Source: Sipunculus nudus
Taxonomy: Eukaryota > Annelida > Sipuncula > Golfingiida > Sipunculidae
Assembly (NCBI GenBank): GCA_026874595.1
Contig: CM049320.1
Coordinates: forward strand, 44,712,714-44,776,713
Length of the DNA stretch: 64,000 nt
Direction: 5' to 3'
Positions 47,459 to 60,005 of this stretch are shown in pieces. The first letter of the stretch is position 1, and each line of letters opens with the position of its first letter. The translations under genes were made by a program, and so were the position numbers. The notes below the pieces were generated by a model that was not told where the DNA came from, ran no database searches, and saw only the letters and a list, made by a program, of their open reading frames with translations.

Positions 47459-50400
47459 TGGCATCGAGCGAGTTACGGAGATACGCTTATACAACGCTTA
47501 TCACATCTGCCGCTATAGCGAACCAGCTAATTTTTACTGACACGCGCAGCATGGATTTTGATACTTTTTCAGAGCCACAAAATTTGCCATCGGTCTGGGT
47601 CTGCGAGACTACATTCCTATCTCATGATCCGGGTACGAGAGTCTGTACTCACCAGAGTAAACAAACAATATGGTAGCTCGGATGGCACTTTGCCGACGTT
47701 GTCTGGCAAGATTGGTCAACATATAGTCAACGTTTATAAATCTGCTTCGTCCTAAACGATATTATGGACGAAATGGACACTAAACGCCGCGTTATACGTC
47801 CTTCTGGGGAAGGTGAAGAAACATTCAACCTCATTCGTTGTCTTGTTGCACCCGGCGCCAAAGGCGACTCATGAGTTAATGAACTGTGTACATTACTCGA
47901 GAAACACTTCGAACCAAAACCAAACATTACGCTTCAACGTTTCCTGTTATATTCCTGTCAACGTAAACCTAACCAGTCGGTTACCGATGAAAGACTTAGC
48001 TTGACTGTGTGATTTTGACAGTACCCCCGAGGGTGTGTCTTTGACGCCTCACTTAGTATTAGAGGAAAACCTCCGTGATAGACTGGTTTGTCGCATTCAT
48101 AGCTATCATACAGCGCCGATTGTTACATGAACAAAACCTAATATTCCATAAAGCACTTGACATTGCTCTTTCAGTGGAGTTAGCTCGAGAAAACACAACC
48201 AAATTGGAACTTGCCACAGGCCCAGGGGTCCAACCAAAACCTAATGTAAACAAACTGTCACACAAAGCAAGGCCCTAGAAACCAGCAAAGAAGCTGTCTC
48301 AGTGTTTCCGATGTGGCAAAAACAACTAGTCACAAGCAGAATGCAGAATTAAAGACCCTATATGTCGTTTTTGGTCCAAGAAAGGCCACATTGAAGTGAT
48401 TTGTTTTGCTAATTAAAAGGCAAACAAGTCAGTCAGACAATCACAACCTAAACACCTTGTCCTTCAGGGGGAGGATGAGCAGGAAGAGCCTGAACCAACC
48501 ACAGGATCAGTGTATGGACTGTTTATTGTACATGGCATACGTACGCAGCCACTGGTGACCTGTCTTACAGTTGAAGGTAGGCCATAGAAAATTGAAATAG
48601 GCACAGGAGCTGCTGTCTCTATTATAAGTGGAAGAACTGGCTAACCGCTTAGGCCAGCCAGTCAGTCAAAGAAAACCATAGATAAACTGCGTACGTACAC
48701 AGGAGAAGAACTTTCAGTTACATGAGTACTTGTTGTCAAAGTGGAATCACATGGGAAACTGGACTCCCTCTGATGATTGCGCCAGGCGATGGACCTAGGG
48801 TCCTTGGTCGTAACTGGATCAGTCAGATCAAGCTCAACGGGCAGGAGATACATCAACTGTGTAACATTACTAAAACACCCACAAAATCATTACAGAATGT
48901 TTTAGATAAACACGGTGACCTCTTTACGGAGTCGCAGGAAGCTATAAGGGTGTTTCAGCACGCATATATGTGGGAGATGGAGCCACTCCACAGTTCTTCA
49001 AAGCTAGACCAGTGCCTTAAGCCATGGAGGGTCTGGTGGATAATTAACTTGATAGACTGTTAACCCAGAATATCATTGAACCAGTGCAGTACTTTGACAG
49101 GGCTGCACCAGCTGTTCCTATGGTCAAAGGTGACAAAACCGAATGCCTGTGTGGCGATTACAAAGTTACAGTCATCCGGGTAGCAAAGCTGGACCGTTAT
49201 CGAATACCAGAGATTGCGGATGTTTGTGTCCAGTTGGGAAACGGTTCAATCTATAGCAAGTTAGACCTTAAACATTATATGAACAGATTGAACTTGCTCC
49301 TGAAAGCAGAAAATTTGTTACAGTAAACACTTACCGCGGACTCTTTACATACAAACGTCTGACCTATGAGGTTTTCTCTGCACCAGGGATTTTTTCAGCG
49401 AGTGGTAGACTCTCTTATCAAAGACATCCCAGACACCATGGGATACCTAGACGATATACTGTTAACTGGTGTCACAGATGAGGAACACTTGCGTACTATG
49501 AATGCACTTATGGAGCGTCTCGAGGAAGCAAAGTGCCGGTTATGGAAGTAAAAATGTAAGTTTTTTTGCAAACAGAGGTCGAGTATCTAGGACATACATT
49601 AGATGCTGTCGGAATCCGTCCAGCAGGGAAAGCCGTCACCGTCATACAAGAGGCCCCAGCACCTACCAACGTGTCTGAACTTTGGGTATACCTTGGCTTG
49701 ATTAACCACTACGCTCGATTCTTGCCGGACTTGCAGAATTGCTGGCACCATTACACGCTTTGATGAAAGGAGATGCAGAGTGGAGATGGGGAAAGCGTGA
49801 GAAGGCCACCTTCCGTAAGACAAAAGAACTGTTGAACTCGCCACGTTAAATGGAACATTTTGCCCCCGCAAACCAACTGGTATTCACATGTGATGCCTTA
49901 CCATACGGTGTCGGTGCCATACTATCTCTCACAGTGAAACCTATAGCCTGTCCCTCCCGTAAGCTATCACCAGCTGGGAAGAACTATTCTACACTTGATA
50001 AGATAGGCCTGGTAGTCATAGTAGGCCTTAAGAACTTTCATCAGTATCTGTGGGACCGACCATTCGTGACAGGCCATAAGCTGATGATCGGTATCTTCGG
50101 AGGGCTCACAGATGGCCTCACCTAGACTATGAGAAGTGCACTCACTTTGTCAGCATATGAATATACCATAAAGCGCCGCCCTGAGCATTCCATACCGCAC
50201 ACCGATGACCTGAGTAGGCTCCACTGCACGAGAATACGACTCTACAGGTTCCTTACCAGGGGACACAATCCTTGTGATGGATCATTCAGACAGATCTCCT
50301 GTTAATGCTAAGGATGTTTAACTGGGAACTGAGAGGGACCCTCTGTTGTCACAAGTGATGAAAATTGTACAAGCGGGGTTCCCCAGGAAAGTGAATGATG

Positions 50401-51420
50401 AGGCCCTCCTTCCATTCTGTAATTCGAACTGAGTGTACAGGATGAATGTTTGATGTGGGGTGGCTGTGTAATCATACCACCAAACAGTCGTGCCACATTT
50501 CTCGAAGACCTCCACAGTACCCGCCCAGGCATGGTCCGCAAGAAGGCACTGGCAAGAAGCATCATGCGGTGGCTCTATGGATGCAGAAATAGAACAAACA
50601 GTAAAACGCTGTGACGAATGTCAACTGAGTCGTCACCAACCTGCTCGGGCTCTGCTACAGCCCTGGCCATTCCCAGAACGCCCCTGGTCACGAATCCACA
50701 TATATTACGCCGGTCCGTTACAGGGGAAAATGTTCCTGATCAGTGACGACGCCCACACAAAGTGGATTGGGGCACACATAAAATGTGGTTCTACTGCCTT
50801 AGTAACCGTTAACAAGCTGCGCTTAGCATTTAGCACACATGGTACTCCGGATATCATAGTGTCGGACAATGCAACCGCATTTACGAGCAGTGAATTTCAG
50901 TACTTCTGCCAAGCAAACGGCATAAAACACATAACCAGTGCACCCCACCATCCTTCCACCAATGGACTAGATGAACGTTCTGTCTGTACGGTTAAAGTAG
51001 GCCTTACACGGTTGGGGAAGGGAAGCTGGGGATGAACCTCGCACGCCATTTGTTCACCTGTCGTATCACTCTGCACCCAACTACCGGAGTGTCGCCCCCG
51101 GAATTGTTCTGGGTCGAATGCCGAAGTCGCGATTGCATCTAGTACAACCAGGCCTTGCTAGGAGAGTGCAAGACAAACAGTCATAACAGAAATAACATTA
51201 TGCCAAAAGTGACACTCGTTATGCATTCCATGATCCATATAAAAAGTTATATAACATGCAACAGTATAAATCACAATTTACAAGGACTCCGTGAACATTT
51301 CATAAATGGTGATTATTTAGTATTACAAAGATTCTGACGTTGTTTCATCCTGTTCATTCAATTACATATCACCTGATTTGGACTGAAGAAGGGGAGGATA
51401 GTCAGGAAGAGCCAAAATCA

Positions 51421-51561
51421 GGTCAGATATTGACAAGCAAAAGTCAAGACAAACAATGCTGGCACACATCCGTTAATCCAGAACAAGCCTAAATTTGAGA
51501 GCGGGAGAAACAATGTAAATTTAGAGATTATACCAATGGGGATCGTACCGTTAAAACATCA
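51421..51561 (-). repeat. Right inverted repeat of the Gypsy-type insertion
   Basis: Reverse-complement partner of 47315-47458. A purine-rich GAAGAAGGGGAGGA lies just before it (about 51384-51397), where the polypurine tract before a 3' LTR would be expected. Confidence 0.8.
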
Positions 51562-52208
51562 TATTTTATTATCAATGTGTAGACATACCATTGTAAATGT
51601 AATATCAGCCCCTGTAAGGACAACACAACAAGAGTAATTATCAGTGTAGACATGCCATTGTAAGTTTAATATCAGTCCCCGTAAGAACAACACAACAAGA
51701 GGAAATGTCAGTGTAGGCATGCCAGTGTAAGTGTCATATCAGCCCCTGTAAGGAAAACACAACAACAGACACTATCAGTGTAGACATGCCATTGAAAGTG
51801 TAATATCAGAGTAACTGTAAGTACATGTACAAAAATGTTCACTACAAATTCAAACCTATTACTGGTCCTTAACAATGAAACTATTGTCACTTTGGACATG
51901 CCTCCATAAGTACACTGTCTTTTAGTGAGTATACAATGTTTGTACTTGGCGGTTAACCATTAAACAAAAGTTACAACCAGTGTTTACATGCCACTACAAG
52001 TACACTGTCTGTAAGTGAGTACCCTTGACACAAGATTCAATGCCAGTATAGACATGTCACAATAATTACAATATATGCAGTGGCCATTAACCATGAAACA
52101 TGAGTCACTATCAGTGTAGACATGTTACTGTATATACAATGTCTGTAAGTAACCATGAACAATTAAACAGCAGTTTCTACTAGTGAAGACATGTTATTGT
52201 ATGTCACC
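51562..52208. repeat. 67-bp minisatellite, continued, becoming degenerate
   Basis: Units with GACATACCATTGTAAATGTA (51582), GACATGCCATTGTAAG (about 51649), then more diverged ones near 51715, 51784, 51895, 51990, 52055, 52120 and 52187. Same orientation as the block at 46401-47313. Confidence 0.85.
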
Positions 52209-52989
52209 CGATAAGAATTACCCTTACCGGTGCCCTAGGAAAAAGGCTGCCTTTATTAAGTGAGAGACCGCGTTGTCTTTGGGTTAACGTGGTAAAGTAG
52301 AGATGGTGTGGTTTATGATGGCACACTCATCATATATGCATTCAGGTACACAATAAAACACACGGCAGTGGCTAATCAACAAGGAATATATTTATTAAAA
52401 TAAAATTACAGAATTCAAAACCACCTTTTAGATGGGCGTTTTCAGCCTGTTACGCCTTACACCACATAAAATAAACTGGTGGTACACTAAATAAAATGCT
52501 AGTAAAACACAGAGTCCGCTTGAACAGTATCTCCTGAACTGGAAATACTGGACACCGACTGGCGGCACAGGATCCCGACTGGCGGCATTCTACTCCGACT
52601 GTTGGCACGGGACCCCGGTACTGGACCGCGAATGGTGACACTGAAGACTTCCAGACTGTCCAAACACTGAGTATGCGGCCCTCTTAAATGCATCTTTACC
52701 CTGGAGGCACATCTACTAGTATATTCATAAGACTTATACAAAGCCTGGGACTGCTTTGTTACTAAGGCTCATTTATATTCATTAGCACGCTGAATACTAT
52801 ATAGGCTGAAAACAATTTCCCTTCTATAATGGCATATCTCAAAGCGTCGCACTCCTAGACCGGTCTAAATTCCACTATTGTCTCACAATACAATGACGCT
52901 GACCGGATCCCTGGCCTATTTGCAACACATACTAAGATACAGCTAACCCGAGAAATAAAAGTGAAACATGAATAAACAAACGATACGAT
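52209..52989. other. Unidentified insert in the minisatellite
   Basis: About 780 bp without the 67-bp unit. It has three short units CCGACTGGCGGCACAGGAT-like at 52553-52620. No domain or clear terminal repeat recognised. Confidence 0.35.
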
Positions 52990-53210
52990 TCATTTCATGA
53001 CACTTTATATACTAAGTCTGTAAATGTCCAGGAAACAAGATTCACTACCAGTGTAGGCATACATAGAGTAACATGTCCGTAGGTGACCATCTATGATGAA
53101 ACGCGAATCACTGCCGGATTAGAAGGTTATTGTAAGTACAATGTGTCTAAGTGAAAATGAACCATGAAACAAGTGTAGACATACATGTCACTGTAAGTAC
53201 AAATAAGTTC
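52990..53210. repeat. Oldest visible units of the 67-bp minisatellite
   Basis: Diverged units with CACTACCAGTGTAGGCATAC, AAGTACAATGTGTCTAAGTG and GTAGACATACATGTCACTGT. The array therefore stretches to within 400 bp of exon 3. Confidence 0.5.
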
Positions 53211-53426
53211 TTATATATATAAATATATATATATGTATATATATATTAAATTATATATTTAATTATCTAACATTATTGCATATTATTTATTTAATATATA
53301 TAAAAGAATTAACATTTTGATGGATTTCAGTACATACATATACATATACACAAACAAATATTCAAATATATTCATAAGTTTATTTAGAAGTATGTAACAT
53401 ATAAATGTGCAACTGTCCATTTTCGT

Positions 53427-53467
<41 letters not shown>

Positions 53468-53600
53468 AACATACACACATACATAATTTTATTAAGCCTG
53501 ACATAACAAATTGTTATGAATCCATATACTTGTTCATTATGCTTAATTTGTTCAGCTTTTTCTTAATGTAAGTTGTTATAAATATATTCATGTAACATCT
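53211..53600. repeat. AT-rich low-complexity tract
   Basis: TA-rich runs at 53212-53250 and 53433-53465 in AT-rich sequence up to the exon 3 acceptor. Confidence 0.8.
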
Positions 53601-53612
53601 GATTTATTTCAG

Positions 53613-53730
53613 AAACTCTGTCCCTTCCACCACATCAGTTGAAGCCTTGAACATTAAAATCCACCATGTCAACAAGCTCAGCATGTATGTTGATGTGGCA
53701 CTGTGGGGAGGTGTTGTTCCGGGAAATCAA
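53613..53730 (+). CDS. ALLN: Allantoinase, third coding exon
   Basis: Acceptor TGATTTATTTCAG (AG at 53611-53612), donor GTAAGTATG at 53731. The 118-bp exon completes Leu96 and encodes residues 97-135. It reads NSVPSTTSVEALNIKIHHVN then KLSMYVDVALWGGVVPGNQ, ending in phase 0. Joined to exon 2 it gives the DMPLNS.P.TT block and the VDVA.WGGV.PGN block, both hallmarks of allantoinase. The carboxylated lysine, later metal ligands and C-terminus lie in further exons, which I could not find in the remaining 10 kb. The window thus holds about 135 of the usual 450-480 residues. Confidence 0.95.
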
Positions 53731-54150
53731 GTAAGTATGATGCAAACAGTAACAATGTCTAAAACAGATACATTAATATGCTGGATATTGAGTCAAATAT
53801 AAATATGGAAGTATAAATGAATATAAATTTATTGATGAAGTGTTTAAGGGGCCAATACATTGTGCTTTTAGTTACTAAAATAAAAATCCAGGTCATTCAT
53901 GGTGACAAGAGGAAAGACTACATATGACTTAAGTAAGGAAAAAGCATGAGACGATAAAGGCTGTCTTTGTAAAGAATTGCTATTTGGCAAAGGGACAGTC
54001 ATTCAAATGTCATTCACTTGTGCTGGGTCTCCACTCTATTAACGAGGAAGTATTGAGAATTTAATGCTTGGTCCATGCAAGATCTTCCTTACAGGACAGA
54101 CAAGGAAAACTCCAGCACTACAGATCTTTTGTCTAACCCTGCATGTCAGT
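53731..54150. other. Intron 3 start without recognisable feature
   Basis: Non-coding. Ends where the LINE's 3' T-run (poly(A) on the minus strand) starts near 54152. Confidence 0.4.
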
Positions 54151-54151
54151 T

Positions 54152-57100
54152 CTTTTTTTTTATAATATCTTTATTTCAACAAAAATATACCAAGAATAAC
54201 AAATATAGTATTATTACATTGCATTGTCATGTTCACAATCGATTGTCATCATCTTTCTTAGTTGGTCCCCATTTAAAAAAATAAAGCTGTAATCTATCCT
54301 TCTTTTTTGCTACTCTATGTTCAATATATTTAACATAATCTACCTTTGACTGATATGCTTTCAAGCTCAATTTACCTGCGTCCCTGTTCATATAAACTTA
54401 TTGCTTATATATATTAATCAAAGTACTAATGAGACAGCGGTTGTCACTTTCAACGATATAAACATATACAATAACCAACTCTGAGATATCCGGCATCGTT
54501 ACATTAAACGTCTTTGTCCATTCCATGATCTGAAAATACAAGTTTTTAGCATGTTAACAACTACAAAATAGATGATTAATAGTTTCTGGTTCGGTGAAAC
54601 AATATGAACATAATCTGGTCTCAATCAATGTCCATGAATACAGTTTATTATTTACACCTATATAGTTGTGAATTACTTTGAACTGGAACTCACGAGAATA
54701 AGTATCATAACAATTTATATGTATATTATTACATATTTCTGTCCAGTCTACTCCATCAGATTTACTCACAAAGATTTTTTGCCGATGGTTCTTCACATAA
54801 ATGGTATAGCAGCATTTTATATACCTGATTTGATTTAAGAAGTTGTAGGTTTGTCAACTTACCGTTACATACAATGTAGTCAGAACACCTATATTTGTCA
54901 ACTAAACCTTGTGTAACATTATTAGCAGTAAGAGAAAACCATTTCAGTGGAATTGTACATAATAGAGAATTATGTAACATGACACAGCTGTTATATTTGT
55001 CTTCTGGTAATATGTCATTAGGTTGTTTTAAACAAACCATTTCCATCGACTAAATCTTCTATATGATTTATATCAACCTTGCCCAGCTGGCTAAAGTTTA
55101 CGGACTGGTTATTTATTCTAATTAGTTTATTTCGCCAGAGAGGTTGGACTAGAACTTCGTCTGGAGTTTCCGGGGAACAGCTTGCAAACTGAGACCATAT
55201 ATGAAACGCATTCTTATAGAAAGATAACTTGTATGACACTAGACTGTTAACATCCAATTTAGTCCCCACGTTCAACATATGGACTCCAATTTTCAATAAA
55301 CGATAAAGTGGAATGATTTTCCATTTTCTGATTTTACCATCTAGTAAATTTTTAATCCATATGATTCGTTGAGTTTTATATTTTAATTCGAAATCTGGTA
55401 ATGAAATTCCTCCAATACTATAGTCCCCAACTAATGACATATTTCACTTTTGGCCGCCGCCTATTCCTGATAAAGTTGGTAATAAGTTCTTTGATTTTTT
55501 GGATATTCTTCACTGGAGGATCAATTATATTGCTAAAATAATATATTTGTGACATCCCTAATGACTGGACAATTTCTTTTCTTCTATAAATCGTTAATCT
55601 CCTACATTTCCACAAGTTCAGCGTATTACTAAGTTTACCTATCACCTTTCCGTAATTTAGTTTTACAGAAAGGTCTCTATTATAGGTGTAATGTATGCCT
55701 AATACTTTAATTGCTTTCTTTTTTAAGTTGGTCCATGAGAACTCTCCAATCTTTTCAGATGAATATCTGCTTGAACCGATCCATGCAATTTCTCATTTAC
55801 TTTTATTTAATTCTAATGTAGAGTAAGTTGAAAACTCGGCCATAATGGAAAGCAAATATTCGAGTGAGTGGGTATCTTTTAAGAAATAGCTGGCATCGTC
55901 AGCAAAAAGGTACTGTTTTATGACATTATTATTAATGCTTATTCCCTTAATATTATCAATATCTCTAACTTTGGCGGACTAAATTTCTATAGCAAACAAA
56001 AAAAAGATAAGGAGCCAGGGGGTCACCTTGTCGGGCTGACCTCAGTAGTTTGAAATACCCTGTTGATCTCCCAAAATCCATCACACAACGTTCGGCATTT
56101 GTATACAAGATTCTTACCCATTTTATAAAAGTTTTAGGAAAAACAAAACGCTCAAGAACTGTAAATAGAAATGTATAATCCAAACTATCGAAGGCAGCCG
56201 CAATTCTGCAGCGAAAAAGATGCCTTTCATGTTTTCTGAATTCGTGTATTCCAATATATCTGATATAAGCCTGTTCGCCTCTGCTATTGACCTTCTAGGT
56301 ACAAACGCATACTGATCGGTATCAATCAATTTAAACAAGATCGGCTTAATACGCGATACAAGAATTTTACAAATAACTTTTTTTTCAGTATTTATAAGGC
56401 TTATTGGTCTCCACCCGCTCAACAGTCGGTTATCCTTGCCCTGTTTCTCTATGAGGGTGATGATAGCCTGATTCTGGCTCGGACTCAGTGACCCACATTC
56501 AAAAGATTCATTAAAACTATTTAAAATATCTTTACCCAGAATATAAAAAAATGCTTTTATAAATTCTTTTGGAAGCCCCTCATTACCGGGTATTTTTCCA
56601 TCGGGAATATCTTTTATTGCTTTATGGTGTTCTGCTATTGTTCTAGGAGATTATAGTAAAGTCTTTTCAGTCTCACTTAAAGTTTGAATATTTACATTTT
56701 GAAGATAATTTCTACAATTTTCTTCGGTAACATTACTTTTCCTTTTATACTTATCTGAAAAGTGAGTTTTAATTTCCATAAGAATGCTAGTTGCATCTGT
56801 TATTTCTTCATCATTTATTAATAGCGTTCTGATATGACTTATATTTTTGGGTTTTTTTTTCTCCAGATTTAGAAAATAACTGGTATTTCTTTCGCCCTCC
56901 TCGTACCATTGTATACGAGATCTTATTATTATACCCTCAGTGATTTTTTCATACATTGGTCAAGTTTACTTTTATATTCCCTGTAAAGTTTACAATTCAT
57001 AGTATCGTCTGATAACGTGTTTTAAATAGATTTTACTTTTCTAACTCTTGACGATCTTTACGAAATTTCCGCGCTTTCAATTTTGAGTATGCAGTGGTAA

Positions 57101-57985
57101 TTTCCCTAATTTTGGACTTCAGGTACTCCCAGAGTTTAACATAATTTTTTACTGCAGGAAATATATCTTTCGATGTAGTATATTTCGATCGCAACTCCTC
57201 CACATACTGGGAATCGTCAAGCAATGACGTATTAAGGCCCATATTTTGCGTTTGAAAATCTATTTATCTCCACTAGAATGACAGAGTGATCCGAGGACAG
57301 CCCTGGTAAAATATCGGAGTTAATAACATAAGATTTTAGTTCATTTGACAACAGAAAATAATCAAGTTTTCTTTGGATAAATGGAACAAGAGTTCTCCAG
57401 GTGTAGTTGTTACAATTCGGATGATGTGTTCTCCAAATATCAGTTATGTCATTTTCTGCTATAAGTTCTTCTATTAATGAGATTGTTAGCATTTTTGGTG
57501 TGTATTTCCCCCCTGGGCGTCAGCATTTGAAAGTGCACAGTTAAAATCCCCACCTATTATAATAGAAAAGGATTCGTAATCTGAAAAGGCTCTTATTTCT
57601 GTGATTATACATTTCATAAATCCAATCTGTTCATTTTCTTTATTAGGCATATAAATATTAATAATTAAAAATGGTGGTCCATATAATTCACAGTGAATAA
57701 GTATATATCTACCTTGAGTATCACATTTCGTTGTAAAACATTTAAATTTACCTGATTTCCAATCAAGACCATTACCCCTCGACTGTCGGTGCTACCGTGT
57801 GAAAAATAAGAAACTCCATGCCACTGATTCCGCCATGCATGTTCAGTGAATTTATCGCAATGCGCTTCTTGAAGAAAACATATACTTTCATTTCCCCCAT
57901 GTTTTGAAAACCAATTCAGGATTATCCTTCTTTTCCTACAATTCCTAAGTCCTCTGACATTGTGAGAATATACAGCTTAATTTTC
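54152..57985 (-). mobile_element. Decayed L1/Tx1-like LINE, ORF2 nearly complete in order
   Basis: Read on the minus strand from about 57975, the endonuclease begins NVRGLRNCRKRRIILNWF, then ICFLQEAHCDK and GVSYFSHGS. The EN C-terminus lies at 57232-57492 (RKLDYFLLS, SDHSVI). A linker at 56651-56956 contains RIQWYEEGERNTSYFLNLEK. The RT lies at 55965-56422, with GWRPISLINTEKKVICKIL, a frameshift, then RQGDPLAPYLFF; the FADD box is at about 55895-55906. Post-RT parts lie at 55418-55645, 55018-55440 and 54554-54796, ending in a Cys-rich CSYCFTEPETINHLFCSC. The T-run at 54152 marks the poly(A) end. Stops and frameshifts make it inactive. Confidence 0.88.
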
Positions 57986-58243
57986 AACTCTGACAGGATA
58001 AAATTTGCAATTTAGTAACAAAATCTTTCTGCATCATTCGATCCATAGCAATGCAGTGTGATTACTCTTGTGTTCTATACAGCAAATTCCCATTGAATAT
58101 TGTAGCAGCACAGAATAAAACACAGGCATTAATAACGTCTCAGATAAACCCTCAATGTGAACCTGAACAACATGTAAACAGATAATTGAAAATAAAGTGA
58201 AGTTCATATAGTCAGGCGCTTTAATACCGCGGGTAATTCACTC

Positions 58244-58244
<1 letters not shown>

Positions 58245-58273
<29 letters not shown>
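58245..58273. repeat. C29 homopolymer tract
   Basis: 29 consecutive C, the longest of twelve G/C homopolymers of at least 10 bases in the window. Confidence 0.9.
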
Positions 58274-58274
<1 letters not shown>

Positions 58275-59341
58275 TTGAAAAGCAAAATCACATACACAGC
58301 GTTTGAAGTCATGGTCTAATTCCGTCTGTATGGATCGTGACCCCGGCCAAGCCTTGGATTGTTCATGCCATGTCATGAGATCTCTGCGTGGGCGGTAAGT
58401 TTTTAACGGACCAGGTGTTCCTTTGGACTGTTCTTGTATTTAATCACTCGGGGGACATGTCAGTTCTTGTTTCCCAGGGTCTGAGTATCATATGATGCCG
58501 CAGATGGAGTACACCGACTTTAGTGTCATAAATCAGATCAATCGGTAGCCTTTTCAGTATGCTTTCTGACAACTCCTATCATGAGCAAGAAAATCCCGTT
58601 TTAACTCAGATATTGGTAAATCCCTCCGCAGTTTTGATGAATTCTGACCGTATAAATACAAACATGGCCTGCACGGGTTACTGGAGTCTGCTTACTTCTA
58701 CGAAATACAGTGTAGGTTGCTTTCATATCCTGGGGAAATTGTGATTAGACAGTGTATTCTTGCATAATTAAAAGAAATAAAACAACACTTTAACTGAAAG
58801 AGAATTTAAAACTCTGAACATTCAAATAACCATACTGCACTATTTCTACTGAAGTTTAGCATCGAGTTAGAGAATTCAAAATATCTAAGCAGATAGCATT
58901 ACTGCTGCTTAAAGTCACCATCAAGTAGGCACGGCCTAAATCAAAACTGGCAGCTTGGGGTCAGCCCCAGTGCTGACCTTAGCATGTGTTCATTGAACTA
59001 TACCTCGCTGGAAAGAGAGCAAGCTCTTCCCCATCCACAGGTTTTTTAGCCCAAGCAGGGTACACTGGGCGGAGTCACTGGCTGCCTGTAATTGGCTGTT
59101 AGCCAGTATTCATTTGATTGGCACCTGGGCCTGAGGAATGTTACAACAGGAAATGACTCGTTACCATAGAGACGAAGTTTGAAGTTTGGTCATTCATACC
59201 CTAATATGAAGATTATGGGCTGTTTACCATGATAAGAATGCAACACGGTGGAAGGCCACGGCGATACATTCTGAATATGTATTGTTTCACGACCAATCCA
59301 ATATATATGCCTCCAGAGTAGCGTTGTCACGGCTAAAGGAG
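58274..59341. other. Stretch without recognisable gene
   Basis: No coding domain or repeat structure recognised. Confidence 0.4.
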
Positions 59342-59348
59342 CCCACAT

Positions 59349-60005
59349 CACAGGCGCTTGAATAGCTGTTTGTGTTGATCTTGGTTTAAATAGTGTTCAA
59401 TTTACCTTAACAACAATCCCCTACCGTTTAATGAGCTTTAAACCATGTTATATCGTTGGCCGGTACTTGTTTATATAATAGATACACAAGGCCGGCTTCC
59501 AAGTCTGCGGACGAGTCTGTATCCATTAAGCGACGAACAGACAGATTTATCCCAGATTACTATTTCCATCATTATCAACCAATCAGGTGTTAGGTTCCAG
59601 GGGGGAATCCTTACTGCTGACCAAGACACATGGGGAATTCCTTGTTTGGGGTAACAGCTGCTTAATGGATCCAGACTAGTTACAAATAAGAGCTCATTAC
59701 ACGTGGTACACTGTGTGTATTGGAATTGTTGATGCTTTTATAGAAAGAAGAACTGGCCATTTAACCACTGTAAGTTTCTTCCCTCGAAAATCTTTGAAAT
59801 ATTTGGGAATTTCCATTGATTTCTTGTATCATCGCCAACTCGTCCGCAGACTTGGATGCCGGCCTTGTGTATCTATTATATAAACAAGTATCGGCAAATG
59901 ATATAACATGGTTTAAAGCTCATTAAACGGTAGGGGATTGTTGTTAAGGTAAATTGAACACTATTTAAACCAAGATCAACACAAATAGCGATAGAAGCGC
60001 CTGTG
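59349..60005. mobile_element. MITE with ~165-bp terminal inverted repeats, complete copy
   Basis: 657 bp, starting CACAGGCGCTTGAATAGCTG and ending GCGCCTGTG. The left ~165 bp is the reverse complement of the right ~165 bp (shared TTAACAACAATCCCCTACCG, CAAGTCTGCGGACGAG). A 7-bp target duplication CCCACAT flanks it at 59342-59348 and 60006-60012. The interior has no transposase. The second copy is at 31485-32002. The superfamily cannot be named from ends alone. Confidence 0.92.

Larger units (their letters stand above)
47315..51561 (+). mobile_element. Decayed Gypsy-type retroelement flanked by inverted repeats
   Basis: Plus-strand remnants follow Ty3/Gypsy order. A gag-like part spans about 47763-48280, with a zinc-knuckle-like CFRCGKN near 48307. 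A protease-like IGTGAAVSIIS lies near 48598. RT includes YSKLDLKH near 49250 and the YLDD box at 49444-49455. An RNase H-like part spans 49850-50090. Integrase spans 50490-51035, with a CDECQ zinc-binding half, a SDNATAF aspartate and a final Glu in the HHPSTNGLDERSV block. Many stops and frameshifts make it inactive. No direct LTR pair was found. Instead 47315-47458 and 51421-51561 are inverted copies of each other. It lies within the 67-bp minisatellite. Confidence 0.8.
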
